Below, one piece after another: positions 8,460 to 16,522 of a stretch of DNA of 64,000 bases (positions are counted from its first letter, which is position 1; the number at the start of each line of letters is the position of its first letter). Where the stretch lies: positions 62,001-126,000 of the forward strand of contig NZ_SRJC01000004.1 in the NCBI RefSeq assembly GCF_004684905.1, in the 5' to 3' direction. The position numbers and the translations under genes are program-made. The notes beneath the pieces were generated by a model that did not search any database, was not told the DNA's origin, and saw only the letters and a list, made by a program, of their open reading frames with translations. The stretch comes from Halobacillus salinus. GTDB taxonomy: Bacteria > Bacillota > Bacilli > Bacillales > Halobacillaceae.

Positions 8460-8629
8460 GGTTCTGTTATCAAACATCTAAAGCGCGGGGTGGAAAATAG
8501 CTCCCTTTCCGCGGCGGACGCCGAGCCTCCTCGGGCTAGCGCCCTGTGGGGTCTCGCCGGTGTCCGTGCATTCCGCAGGAGTCTCGCCATTTTCCACCCC
8601 ACTTTGCCACAGTTTTAGGGAACAGAACC
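8460..8629 (+). repeat. Dispersed hairpin repeat, copy A (170 bp)
   Basis: The element is bounded by 8-bp terminal inverted repeats GGTTCTGT and ACAGAACC. Inside, GGGGTGGAAAA pairs with TTTTCCACCCC, followed by an imperfect GC-rich inner stem and a GGGC-TAGC-GCCC tip. It is nearly identical in its core to 47060-47228 and related to three further copies. It has no ribosome-binding site or credible coding content. The region 8447-8750 otherwise holds only the terminator of the aldehyde dehydrogenase gene. Confidence 0.85.
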
Positions 8630-8710
8630 TAGTGATGACTGGGTCACCGAGCTCAAGAGGTTCGCGCTTCTCTAAGCTCAAGAAGACCGACATTACTTTC
8701 TCTCCAACAG

Positions 8711-8741
8711 AAAAAAGCCCGGGGTGCCCCCGGGCTTTTTT
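8711..8741. terminator. Terminator of the aldehyde dehydrogenase gene
   Basis: GCCCGGGG (8717-8724) pairs with CCCCGGGC (8728-8735) across a TGC loop, with A6 and T6 on either side. It lies just past the stop of the leftward gene and could also stop rightward transcripts. Confidence 0.92.
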
Positions 8742-8750
8742 CTGTTCGTA

Positions 8751-10205
8751 TTAAAACGGAAACTCGCGGTAACCGGACATGACACCGATCCATTTCACTG
8801 TAGTGAACTTATCAAGCGCCCATTCACCACCGAAACGACCGATTCCTGACTCTTTCTCTCCACCAAAAGCAACGTGTGCTTCATCATTAACAGATTGGTC
8901 GTTAATATGAATCATACCTGTCTCCACGCGCTTAGCTAGTTCCACACCGCGATGAACGTCTGTAGTAAATAGTGATCCACTCAATCCATAAGGAGAGCCG
9001 TTCGCCACTTCGACCGCTTCATCTTCATCTCTGACTTTAATGATGGATGCGACAGGACCGAACATCTCATGGTTTGCAGTCGGCATGTCATTCGTTACAC
9101 CAGTGAGAACGGTCGGCTGCATCACATTACCTTCCGCTTCCCCACCTAGAACGAGCTCTGCGCCTTGCTCAACCGTCTTGCGAACATCCTCTTGGATACG
9201 TTCAACTGCTTCTGAGTTGATAACCGGACCGACAACCGTTTCCTTATCAGAAGGATCTCCTGCTTTTAATCCGGATACTTTCTCTTTGAATTTCTCCACG
9301 AATTCGTCATGTACCTGTTCATGAACGACAATACGGTTCAAGGACATACAAATTTGACCTTGGTGCAAGTATTTACCGAACGCCGCCGCCTCAACAGCTT
9401 TGTCGATATCCGCGTCATCTAATACGATCATAGCGTTGTTCCCGCCTAGTTCAAGAGCCGTATCTTTGATGTGTTTACCAGCAAGCTCTCCGATATGGCT
9501 CCCTACTTCTGTTGAACCAGTAAATGAAATCAACTTCGCAATCGGGTGCTTCACAAATGGATCACCGATTTCGGAACCGCGGCCAACTACAACATTGATG
9601 ACACCTTTAGGGAACCCAGCTTCTTCAAAAATGTCCGCAATCAACAATCCGGATGTAACCGGTGCATCGGATGCTGGTTTTACGACAACCGTATTTCCTG
9701 TTGCAATAGCTGGTGCAATCGATCGCATCGCCAAGTGGAATGGGAAATTCCATGGTCCGATGACCCCGATTACCCCTTTAGGAGAACGATAGACCCGGTT
9801 TTCTTTGCCTGGCGTGTTCGATGGAAGAATTTCTCCTTTCATCCGCGTCGGGAAGCTGGAAGACTCACGAATGATAGAAACTGCAGCCTGATACTCGACT
9901 TCTGCCTTCACTAATGTACTTCCTGATTCCTTGACAAGCCAGTCGACGATCTCCTCTTTGCGTTCCGTTACCACATTCAACAGCTCGTCAAAATACGACT
10001 GCTTCTTGCCTGGTGTCAGCGTCATCCACTCTTTCTGAGCAGCCTGTGCCGCTTCATATGCCTTATTCAAATCCTCTTCATTTGCTGAAGGGATGGTTGC
10101 AATCGTTTCTTGTGTATAAGGATTAACATTGTCTACGGTTTTCTCACTTGATCCATCTTTCCATTGTCCGTTGATATATTGTTGTGTAAAATGCTTCGAG
10201 CTCAT
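8751..10205 (-). CDS. NAD(P)-dependent aldehyde dehydrogenase (YfmT-like)
   Basis: This 484-residue ALDH-superfamily enzyme oxidises aldehydes to acids. The cofactor-binding GPWNFPFHL, catalytic Glu in ALELGGNNAMIV and nucleophilic Cys in HQGQICMSLNR are all present. It resembles B. subtilis YfmT (benzaldehyde/vanillin dehydrogenase type), but substrate cannot be fixed by reading. I start at the ATG at 10205 because GGAGGGAC lies at proper spacing; the frame stays open 11 codons further upstream. It is followed by a strong terminator and stands as a single gene. Confidence 0.93.
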   Translation of the reverse strand: MSSKHFTQQYINGQWKDGSSEKTVDNVNPYTQETIATIPSANEEDLNKAYEAAQAAQKEWMTLTPGKKQSYFDELLNVVTERKEEIVDWLVKESGSTLVKAEVEYQAAVSIIRESSSFPTRMKGEILPSNTPGKENRVYRSPKGVIGVIGPWNFPFHLAMRSIAPAIATGNTVVVKPASDAPVTSGLLIADIFEEAGFPKGVINVVVGRGSEIGDPFVKHPIAKLISFTGSTEVGSHIGELAGKHIKDTALELGGNNAMIVLDDADIDKAVEAAAFGKYLHQGQICMSLNRIVVHEQVHDEFVEKFKEKVSGLKAGDPSDKETVVGPVINSEAVERIQEDVRKTVEQGAELVLGGEAEGNVMQPTVLTGVTNDMPTANHEMFGPVASIIKVRDEDEAVEVANGSPYGLSGSLFTTDVHRGVELAKRVETGMIHINDQSVNDEAHVAFGGEKESGIGRFGGEWALDKFTTVKWIGVMSGYREFPF

Positions 10206-10260
10206 TGTTGTCCCTCCTCGGAAATTCATAACACACAACTATTTTCCACTGGATTCACAT

Positions 10261-10716
10261 TTATAAACGCTCCGAAGTGCTCATCACCATATCAACGTGA
10301 GGAATTTCGTCTTCTAAATAGACGTCTGATACTTCCTTGAAACCGAATGATCCATAGAAATGCCGCAGATGCTCTTGACCGTGCAAGGCAATAGTATCAA
10401 CACCGACCTCTTCAAATAGAACATCTATCGCATAGTTCATCATTTGCCTCGCATAACCTTTTAACCTGTATGGATCCGTGATTAGTACTCGTCCAATCGA
10501 ATAAGTACCCTCTTCCTCCTCCGGGGGAACAAGACGACAATAAGCTATCATCTCCCCGGCCTCTTCCAACCATATATGTAGACATTCCTCGTCTCTACCA
10601 TCTATCTCAGGGTAAGGACACTCTTGCTCCACAACAAAGATCTCCACACGCTTTTTCAACAAAGTATAGAGTTCGTCCTTCGTCAGTTCCTCATATGTCT
10701 TCTTGATCCATTCCAT
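10261..10716 (-). CDS. GNAT family N-acetyltransferase (ElaA type)
   Basis: This protein of about 151 residues has the ElaA pattern FVVEQECPYPEIDGRDEE near residues 25-45, and the acetyl-CoA motif IGRVLITDPYRLKGYARQMM. ElaA-type GNATs acetylate small amines; the real substrate is unknown. The start is the ATG at 10716, eight bases after AGGAG. A GTG three codons upstream overlaps the ribosome-binding site. It lies 55 bp upstream of the aldehyde dehydrogenase gene on the same strand, so the two may be co-transcribed. Confidence 0.85.
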   Translation of the reverse strand: MEWIKKTYEELTKDELYTLLKKRVEIFVVEQECPYPEIDGRDEECLHIWLEEAGEMIAYCRLVPPEEEEGTYSIGRVLITDPYRLKGYARQMMNYAIDVLFEEVGVDTIALHGQEHLRHFYGSFGFKEVSDVYLEDEIPHVDMVMSTSERL

Positions 10717-10843
10717 AACTGCCACTCCTAACCTTTATGCATCAATTCATTTACTTGTAACTATATCGAATGGCCACCCGTTTGAAAAGAAAATGAAATG
10801 GGAAGTAATATATCACAAAAGTAAGCAAGGAGGTTAGGAACAC

Positions 10844-12214
10844 ATGATTTTGGACTTACTGCCTGTCGCTGTGAAGAAATACTTCGAAATGTCAAAGCGG
10901 CAAAGAAAGCACGAAATGCAGATGACAATCTGGTATATGCCGGCCGTCTACATATCACTGGCTATTGTAATAGGGTTCATCACATTATTCTTAGACGTCG
11001 GCATTGAAATGTATAACTACGTCCCATCCATTTTTCGAATCAACGCAGATGCTACAAGAATCTTAGTCAGCACCCTGATCGGAGGCATCCTAACGCTAAG
11101 CGCGTTTACATTGAACTCCTTGCTCGTTGTCCTTACGACATTCAGCGGACAGTTCTCTCCTCGGATGCTTCTCAATTTCGTCTCCGATAAACGGACTCAG
11201 CATGCCCTTGGAATATTCAATGGAAGCTTCGTCTTCGTTCTAGTCGTCTTTCTCTTCATCGGCAACTCATCAGACGAATTCTTCGTTGCGGTTCCTTTTC
11301 TGACGATTTTATTGGCATTCTTCTGTGCCCTCACGTTCATTTATTTTATCAACCATGCAACGACATGGATGCAAGTCCACAATATTACCTTTACGATGAA
11401 GAAAACATCAGAGGAGATCATCAATCAAACCTTAAGCAAAGATTTAGAAGCACATCGCACGACGGAATCTGGAGATACAAAAGAAATCGAACGGGAGAAC
11501 GCCGTTTCGGTCGGAGCAATCAAATCCGGTTACTTGCAGCTGATCAATTATCGCCACATGATCGAAGAGGCCGAGAAAGACAATGTCATCATCCAACTCC
11601 ATTCGCAAATCGGCGACTACACTTTGAAAGGGAATAAATTGATCAGTTACTGGGGGCCAGGTGCAGATAAGGTAGATGAACAGAAATACTGCCGAATGAT
11701 TGAACTCGGTCATAAAGAAACAGAAATTCAAGACATTCAAATGGGAATGCACAAACTGGCGGAGATCGCGATCAAAGCGATCGGAAACGACGATCCGAAA
11801 ACAGCCACCAACACCATCCACCAAATGGCAGAGCTGATGTTGACCGTCGAAAACTATATTACCTTCACCCCGTATCTTATGGACAGCCAAAAGCAGGTCC
11901 GCGTCATACTGCTCGAGGAATCTTTCGATTATTATATTTACAGAGGATTCGGCTACATCCGTCACTATGCTGGGAGCAACCACTTGGTCATCACAGAGAT
12001 GATCCGCGCTTTCGCCATGATCTCGGAATCCATAGGTTCCTCCAAGCATGCTTCTTTATGGACATTCGCATGTAACACGGTCGAAAAAATGGACCCAGAT
12101 GCCCTTTACGAACTTGATAAGAACTTCCTGCTGGCAAGCTTAGAGAAACTCGCTCAAAAAACAGAAAACATGAAAGCATATCACCGTATAGAAGAAAGGT
12201 TCACAACCACCTAA
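10844..12214 (+). CDS. DUF2254 family integral membrane protein
   Basis: This 456-residue protein has a short cytoplasmic N-terminus and four predicted transmembrane helices between about residues 30 and 170. A large soluble C-terminal domain follows. The signature LSAFTLNSLLVVLTTFSGQFSPRML, then TQHALGIFNGSF, identifies DUF2254, whose function is unknown. The ATG follows GCAAGGAGGTTAGGAACAC with good spacing. It is a single gene, bounded by a convergent terminator at 12277-12307. Confidence 0.88.
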   Translation: MILDLLPVAVKKYFEMSKRQRKHEMQMTIWYMPAVYISLAIVIGFITLFLDVGIEMYNYVPSIFRINADATRILVSTLIGGILTLSAFTLNSLLVVLTTFSGQFSPRMLLNFVSDKRTQHALGIFNGSFVFVLVVFLFIGNSSDEFFVAVPFLTILLAFFCALTFIYFINHATTWMQVHNITFTMKKTSEEIINQTLSKDLEAHRTTESGDTKEIERENAVSVGAIKSGYLQLINYRHMIEEAEKDNVIIQLHSQIGDYTLKGNKLISYWGPGADKVDEQKYCRMIELGHKETEIQDIQMGMHKLAEIAIKAIGNDDPKTATNTIHQMAELMLTVENYITFTPYLMDSQKQVRVILLEESFDYYIYRGFGYIRHYAGSNHLVITEMIRAFAMISESIGSSKHASLWTFACNTVEKMDPDALYELDKNFLLASLEKLAQKTENMKAYHRIEERFTTT

Positions 12215-12276
12215 AGAGAGCCTAGTCGGCTTTCTATTGCCTGGAGTTCTATTCCCATTAAATTCTAAAAAGCAGA

Positions 12277-12307
12277 ACAAGGCTCCGGATCAAATCCGGA
12301 GCCTTGT
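12277..12307. terminator. Bidirectional terminator between two convergent membrane-protein genes
   Basis: A perfect 14-bp stem (12277-12290 with 12294-12307) has a 3-base loop and A/T-rich flanks on both sides, serving the convergent genes at 10844-12214 and 12325-13791. Confidence 0.9.
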
Positions 12308-12324
12308 TTGTGTTGTCTGAATTT

Positions 12325-13791
12325 TTATGGGTGCCAATTCTCAAGACGCTTCGTCACTTCATATTTTGTGATGTTAAAGGACTGCCATGAATCCTCCCAT
12401 TCATCCGTTACGGTATAGTTCTTTCTATCTTCAATCAGAATGCTCTGTAGACTGTCCATATCTGGATGCTGCTCATACACATCCAACAGCCCGTCTATAC
12501 CCGTATAGCCTAGAGAGCTTAAATAGCGCACATCCAGTTTCCCAGTCTCTTCAAAACGGTCAAGGTTCCGATCGACAATCCAAGCCTCGACATTGACTGC
12601 ATTCAACCCCGCATAGAAAACGAGAGCTGTCAGGAGATAGAAGTGCAGGAGCGAAAGGTGATCGATCCATACTCGAATCCCTGTATAGATGAAAATGACT
12701 AATAAGAAAACCATAAATACATGCGGTAGAACACGAGCCATGGTGTAGCCATACTCTGCTTCATACAACATCAATCGCTGGAATGCAGAGACAAGGAGAA
12801 TGCCACTGAATACGATCAAGAGAGAATACATTCCCCGGAGCGTACGATCGACTTTTCTACCTTCCGGCCGATTGATGCTCAACATAATGACAAGCACCGT
12901 CAAGTTGACGAGTGACACGATGACAAGTTCGAAGAAACCACGACGCGCGTATTCCGAATAACTCATCCCTCCGTACAATTCGCCACCGAAGAAGTAGGAA
13001 AATTGAACAGCTGTGAACAGAGCGTACACCACATTTAGAAGAATGAGTACGGTGAGCGAGACGATTCCATCATACTTTTCCCCTTTTTTCCATTCTGGAA
13101 GGGTCTTCGTTTCTTCACGAGGCAAAATCTGCAGCACTCCGAAGAACAAGAACCCTATTACGAGTGCCAATATTGTGCGCGCCATTGCTTCATTCATCTC
13201 TAATCCATTTAACCAGTGCGGGAACACAGAAAGGAGGTTCCCGAACGCCTCATCGGCTTGCATGAGAAGCCCAACAATGACAGATAAGAGTGGGAGTCCG
13301 ATCAGCAGCCCAAGCATCACTTTCTTTACGACGTCAGAATTTTTATTATCTACTTGTTTGAACATTCGGTTATAGAGCCGCTTCATAAAGCCTGTATTAT
13401 AGACAAAGGACCCGAAAACCGTCACAATCATTCGGATTAAGAAGAACGGACGATCCCACCGAATGTAGCTTGGCTTTGTAATGAGAACGAGGTGTGCGAG
13501 CACTAATACAGGAATAGCCACAGCATTCAACAGGTTAAAAACTAACACATCATAGAAGAAGTAGTTGGAAGCAAGTATTAAGATGACCACCATCATCAAG
13601 AGCCCCATCCTTCTTTGGCGGAATGTGAAAGAACGATACCTAACAAAAAACACGAGATAAAAACCTGTAATAAATAGTAAGTAACTGACCCCTACGGGAG
13701 CATGGAAAAAGGACAGCTCCGCTAATCCTCCTAATAGTAGACAAACAACGAAAAACCAAAACTCTTGCGCTTTCAATGCTGATGTAGCCAT
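12325..13791 (-). CDS. DUF4173/DUF4153 family polytopic membrane protein
   Basis: This 488-residue protein has about 11-12 hydrophobic segments. The signature YGGMSYSEYARRGFFELVIVSLVNL near residue 275 is typical of DUF4173 proteins, and a conserved acidic, soluble tail follows residue 400. The biochemical role is unknown. It is transcribed after padR and the HAAS-domain gene on the same strand, with only a weak hairpin between. Such proteins commonly accompany PadR-controlled envelope-stress clusters, so joint regulation is plausible but unproven. Confidence 0.82.
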   Translation of the reverse strand: MATSALKAQEFWFFVVCLLLGGLAELSFFHAPVGVSYLLFITGFYLVFFVRYRSFTFRQRRMGLLMMVVILILASNYFFYDVLVFNLLNAVAIPVLVLAHLVLITKPSYIRWDRPFFLIRMIVTVFGSFVYNTGFMKRLYNRMFKQVDNKNSDVVKKVMLGLLIGLPLLSVIVGLLMQADEAFGNLLSVFPHWLNGLEMNEAMARTILALVIGFLFFGVLQILPREETKTLPEWKKGEKYDGIVSLTVLILLNVVYALFTAVQFSYFFGGELYGGMSYSEYARRGFFELVIVSLVNLTVLVIMLSINRPEGRKVDRTLRGMYSLLIVFSGILLVSAFQRLMLYEAEYGYTMARVLPHVFMVFLLVIFIYTGIRVWIDHLSLLHFYLLTALVFYAGLNAVNVEAWIVDRNLDRFEETGKLDVRYLSSLGYTGIDGLLDVYEQHPDMDSLQSILIEDRKNYTVTDEWEDSWQSFNITKYEVTKRLENWHP

Positions 13792-13852
13792 AACTCATTC
13801 CTCCTATACCTAGTAATACTTACATCATAGAAATTCTATGTATATGGGTGTA

Positions 13853-13879
13853 AAGAATGTCTGTCAGAGTGACATTCTT
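13853..13879 (-). terminator. Weak hairpin at the end of the HAAS gene
   Basis: AAGAATGTC (13853-13861) pairs with GACATTCTT (13871-13879). The following leftward T-run is short, so read-through into the DUF4173 gene is likely. The stem overlaps the HAAS stop codon. Confidence 0.5.
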
Positions 13880-14490
13880 CTCCCCCACCGGCATGCTAAG
13901 AGTGAAACGGGATATAAAAGTCCTGTACAGACGATACAGACAATGATGAATTCTGTTGTGATTAAGGGATCAAACCAACGACGCGGAATAATATTGAATA
14001 CCGTCAGCACCATCAAAATCAAGTTCGGAACGATACCGATTAAATACGTCTTTTTTAATAATGCAAGTCCTTTCGGTCCGAATGCTTTCCCTATTTCATA
14101 TCCAAGCAATGTCCAGAATCCAAAATAAAGAACGATGATAACCGTTGGAATCGAAAGGAGCCGTGTGAAGAGCCATTGCAACACATTCCAATCGAACAAA
14201 TGATAGGCAAGCGTAAGCAGCCCTCCCCCTACAAATAAAAGAACATTGCAGAACACAAACAACCAGTGCAAACGCGACTCTGTAACCGAGTGCTCTTCCT
14301 TAAACATTTCGGCAATCTCATCAGGGTCCCCCAGCCGTTCCGTCAATGCTTCATAAGTAAGCGGGACCTCTTCATGCTCCAAAGCCTGAAGGTGTCCCTT
14401 GTATTCCTCTATGATACTAGACCTGTCGGGGTGGAAAGATAACGCTTGCGACAATGCTTCCAAGTAGCGACGTTGTGTTTCAGGACTCAT
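13864..14490 (-). CDS. HAAS-domain (DUF1700-like) membrane protein
   Basis: This 208-residue protein has an N-terminal soluble HAAS domain: YLEALSQAL near residue 10, then [18 protein letters not shown] near residues 48-65. About four transmembrane helices follow. HAAS proteins are usually encoded next to PadR regulators and are thought to relay envelope state. Here the start overlaps the padR 3' end by 11 bases, so the two are translationally coupled. Function beyond that is unknown. Confidence 0.82.
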   Translation of the reverse strand: MSPETQRRYLEALSQALSFHPDRSSIIEEYKGHLQALEHEEVPLTYEALTERLGDPDEIAEMFKEEHSVTESRLHWLFVFCNVLLFVGGGLLTLAYHLFDWNVLQWLFTRLLSIPTVIIVLYFGFWTLLGYEIGKAFGPKGLALLKKTYLIGIVPNLILMVLTVFNIIPRRWFDPLITTEFIIVCIVCTGLLYPVSLLACRWGRRMSL

Positions 14491-14812
14491 GCTTCCCGAT
14501 CAACTTATTCATAACTTGAACGTACCTGTGCCATTCACTCGTACGCTCCTTCAGCATGTTGATCCCCTCTTCGGTCACCTTATAATATTTCCGAGCTGGC
14601 CCTTTTTCCTGCTCATGCCAATAATGCGTCACATAACCTTGCTTCTCCAATTTATGAAGGGCCGGATAGAGCGTGCCCTCCTTCACTTGAAAGTTATGCT
14701 CACTACGTTTGTCCATCTCTTTTACAAGTTCGTATCCATACATATCGCGGTCATTCAAAAGTTGAAGAACAAGCAATGATGTACTTCCTTTGACAAGTTC
14801 ACGATTAAACAC
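14480..14812 (-). CDS. PadR family transcriptional regulator
   Basis: This small winged-helix repressor has about 110 residues. Motifs [14 protein letters not shown] and [21 protein letters not shown] are the classic PadR recognition-helix region. I prefer the GTG at 14812, five bases after AGGTGG; the GTG at 14821 (three codons longer) has only a GAGG three bases away. The gene is preceded at once by a 47-bp palindromic array that overlaps its ribosome-binding region, so autorepression is very likely. It is co-transcribed with the overlapping HAAS gene. Confidence 0.88.
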   Translation of the reverse strand: MFNRELVKGSTSLLVLQLLNDRDMYGYELVKEMDKRSEHNFQVKEGTLYPALHKLEKQGYVTHYWHEQEKGPARKYYKVTEEGINMLKERTSEWHRYVQVMNKLIGKHES

Positions 14813-14822
14813 TTCGTCCACC

Positions 14823-14869
14823 TACCTCGTAATATTAGGTATATTCAGCATACCTAATATTACGAGGTA
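14823..14869. promoter_or_regulatory. Palindromic operator array upstream of padR
   Basis: Perfect 20-bp inverted arms (14823-14842 and 14850-14869) are separated by 7 bases. Each arm is itself a dyad, ACCT-N9-AGGT (14824-14840 and 14852-14868), giving two equal operators 28 bp apart. It abuts the padR start, as expected for an autoregulated PadR repressor. The sequence is visible; the ligand is inferred. Confidence 0.7.
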
Positions 14870-14950
14870 AGTAAAGCAGATGTTTAAAAATTACTCCCGG
14901 AGGAAACATAGAAACATCGATTGACATCATAAAGTAAGGCTTATATCATT

Positions 14951-14974
14951 ATATATGAACATATAATCATATAT
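14951..14974 (+). promoter_or_regulatory. Candidate ArsR/SmtB-type metal operator upstream of the CDF exporter
   Basis: ATATATGA (14951-14958) and TCATATAT (14967-14974) form a perfect 8-8-8 dyad, ending 6 bases before the AGGAGG of the exporter gene. AT-rich dyads of the form TATGA-N-TCATA are typical of CzrA/SmtB zinc repressors. No arsR gene lies next to it, so the repressor would be encoded elsewhere. Confidence 0.45.
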
Positions 14975-14992
14975 TGTTATAGGAGGTTTCCT

Positions 14993-15889
14993 ATGGGACA
15001 TCACCACCATCACCATGTTGATTCATCAACTGGCAAAATTAAAACTGCATTTTTCCTTAACTTCGCTTTTACTATCATTGAAATCATCGGTGGTCTATTA
15101 ACCAACAGTATGGCTATTTTATCGGATGCTTTGCATGACTTAGGGGATTCCTTATCGCTTGGGCTGGCATGGTTTCTCCAAAAGTTCAGCAATAAGGGGA
15201 AATCGGAGAGCTTTTCGTTTGGGTACCGCCGGTTTTCCCTGCTTGCTGCTCTAATCAACGGTGTCGTACTTATTGTAGGATCGGTCTTCATCCTAACAGA
15301 GGCCATTCCAAGACTTCTTAATCCTGAACAACCGAACGCAACAGGTATGCTCATCCTGTCTATTCTCGGCATTCTCGTCAACGGGGCAGCGGTCTTCCGC
15401 CTACGCGGTGGAGACTCTATGAACCAGAAGGTCATGACGTGGCACTTGCTTGAAGACGTGCTCGGATGGGTTGCGGTATTAATAGTCAGTGTTGTCATGA
15501 TGTTTGCTGACCTTCCATTTCTCGATCCATTAGCTTCGATCGGCATTACCCTATTCATCTTGTACAACGTCGTGAGTAATTTCATTCAAACGATGAAGCT
15601 CTTCCTGGAGGCTGTTCCAGATGGAGTTGATTTGGATGATATTATCAACAAGATAGGTGCCATCAAAGATGTACAATCCACCCACCACACTCACCTGTGG
15701 TCAATGGACGGCGAACACCACGCTTTCTCGACACACGTTGTTGTCGAAGCTGATGCGACAAAAGAACAAGTTTGCAATGTGAAAGAGGAAATTAAGAATA
15801 TTATAGACTCGATTCATTTAGATCATGTAACGATCGAGGTCGAATATGAAGACATGCCTTGTTCGATTACAGAACCCGCTCATCACTAA
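14993..15889 (+). CDS. czcD: Cation diffusion facilitator (CzcD-type Zn2+/Co2+ exporter) with native His6 N-terminus
   Basis: This 298-residue CDF antiporter expels divalent metal using the proton gradient. It has six transmembrane helices, followed by a cytoplasmic metallochaperone-like domain from about residue 210. Both halves of metal site A are present: H48/D52 (ALHDLGD) and H151/D155 (WHLLED), the HD-HD set typical for zinc and cobalt. Residues 3-8 are six consecutive histidines encoded by cac/cat codons, and the C-terminus adds EPAHH. AGGAGG lies 6-7 bases before the ATG. A dyad operator precedes the gene. Confidence 0.93.
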   Translation: MGHHHHHHVDSSTGKIKTAFFLNFAFTIIEIIGGLLTNSMAILSDALHDLGDSLSLGLAWFLQKFSNKGKSESFSFGYRRFSLLAALINGVVLIVGSVFILTEAIPRLLNPEQPNATGMLILSILGILVNGAAVFRLRGGDSMNQKVMTWHLLEDVLGWVAVLIVSVVMMFADLPFLDPLASIGITLFILYNVVSNFIQTMKLFLEAVPDGVDLDDIINKIGAIKDVQSTHHTHLWSMDGEHHAFSTHVVVEADATKEQVCNVKEEIKNIIDSIHLDHVTIEVEYEDMPCSITEPAHH

Positions 15890-15906
15890 CAGATCTCCAC
15901 ACAAAT

Positions 15907-15935
15907 AAAAGCGAAGGCTATGAGCCTTCGCTTTT
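15907..15935. terminator. Bidirectional terminator between czcD and the PPOX gene
   Basis: A perfect 13-bp stem AAAAGCGAAGGCT/AGCCTTCGCTTTT has a 3-base loop, with A/T runs inside both arms. It lies between convergent genes. Confidence 0.92.
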
Positions 15936-15953
15936 ATCATGGGTTAATCATAC

Positions 15954-16379
15954 TTACAGTTCCAGCAGTTCCGGCGTCTCTTCCCCTGCATTCATCAGTC
16001 GGATCGCTTCCGGCATGATTTCCAGGACAACAAACTCGGGATTATCCTTACTGCCTAACCAATTCTTCATATGATCGCGCCAAATCCAATCTTTGATTTC
16101 CTGATCATCACGGATCTTCGCCTGACCTTCTACTTCTAAGTAGGTGTCGCCATATCCCTCTCCTTCATATCCAAGAAGGACGTGAACATGAGGGTTCTGT
16201 TCAATTTCATCTGTTTTGTGTGTTTTGCTGCTTGTCGCTGTAAAAAATGTGAATTCATCGTCATGGTGGAAGGTCATGTAACGGGAATGAGGTTTGCCAC
16301 CTTTCACCGTTGCCAAAGTCCCTACCTTATGGTTTTCCATCACTTCGTGTATTTTCGCTTTCAATTCTTCTTGATTCAT
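15954..16379 (-). CDS. Pyridoxamine 5'-phosphate oxidase family protein (general stress protein 26-like)
   Basis: This 141-residue split-barrel flavin-binding protein has VGTLATVKGGKPHSRYMTF near residues 20-38 and FTATSSKTHKTDEIEQNP near residues 45-62. It resembles B. subtilis YdaG, a SigB-dependent general stress protein that binds FMN; a catalytic role in vitamin B6 metabolism is unlikely. I start at the ATG at 16379, eight bases after GGAGAGG; the frame extends 22 codons further upstream without a ribosome-binding site. A SigB-like promoter precedes it. Confidence 0.85.
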   Translation of the reverse strand: MNQEELKAKIHEVMENHKVGTLATVKGGKPHSRYMTFHHDDEFTFFTATSSKTHKTDEIEQNPHVHVLLGYEGEGYGDTYLEVEGQAKIRDDQEIKDWIWRDHMKNWLGSKDNPEFVVLEIMPEAIRLMNAGEETPELLEL

Positions 16380-16416
16380 CTTAAAGTCCTCTCCTTTCCT
16401 AAGAGTCACGTACAGT

Positions 16417-16443
16417 TTTCCCTCACGACTGTAAATTATAAAC
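16417..16443 (-). promoter_or_regulatory. SigB-like promoter for the general stress gene
   Basis: On the minus strand GTTTAT is followed after 15 bases by GGGAAA, close to the SigB consensus GTTTAA-N12-15-GGGWAW. It lies 38 bases upstream of the start codon of a YdaG-like stress protein, which supports the reading. Confidence 0.4.
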
Positions 16444-16522
16444 ATTTCGCTGCGCTTTCGTTGTTTTTCAACGGCTAAGGAGGGTATGCTAAAGAATAGA
16501 ATGACAAACAGGAGGATTCATC

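Noticed and set aside
8405-8754. Short frames within the repeat element (both strands)
   Set aside because: The same frames recur in copy B because the DNA repeats; no ribosome-binding sites, and frames break between copies.
11444-12049. 201-codon leftward frame antisense to the DUF2254 gene
   Set aside because: It lies fully inside a well-supported gene, lacks a ribosome-binding site and encodes no recognisable fold.
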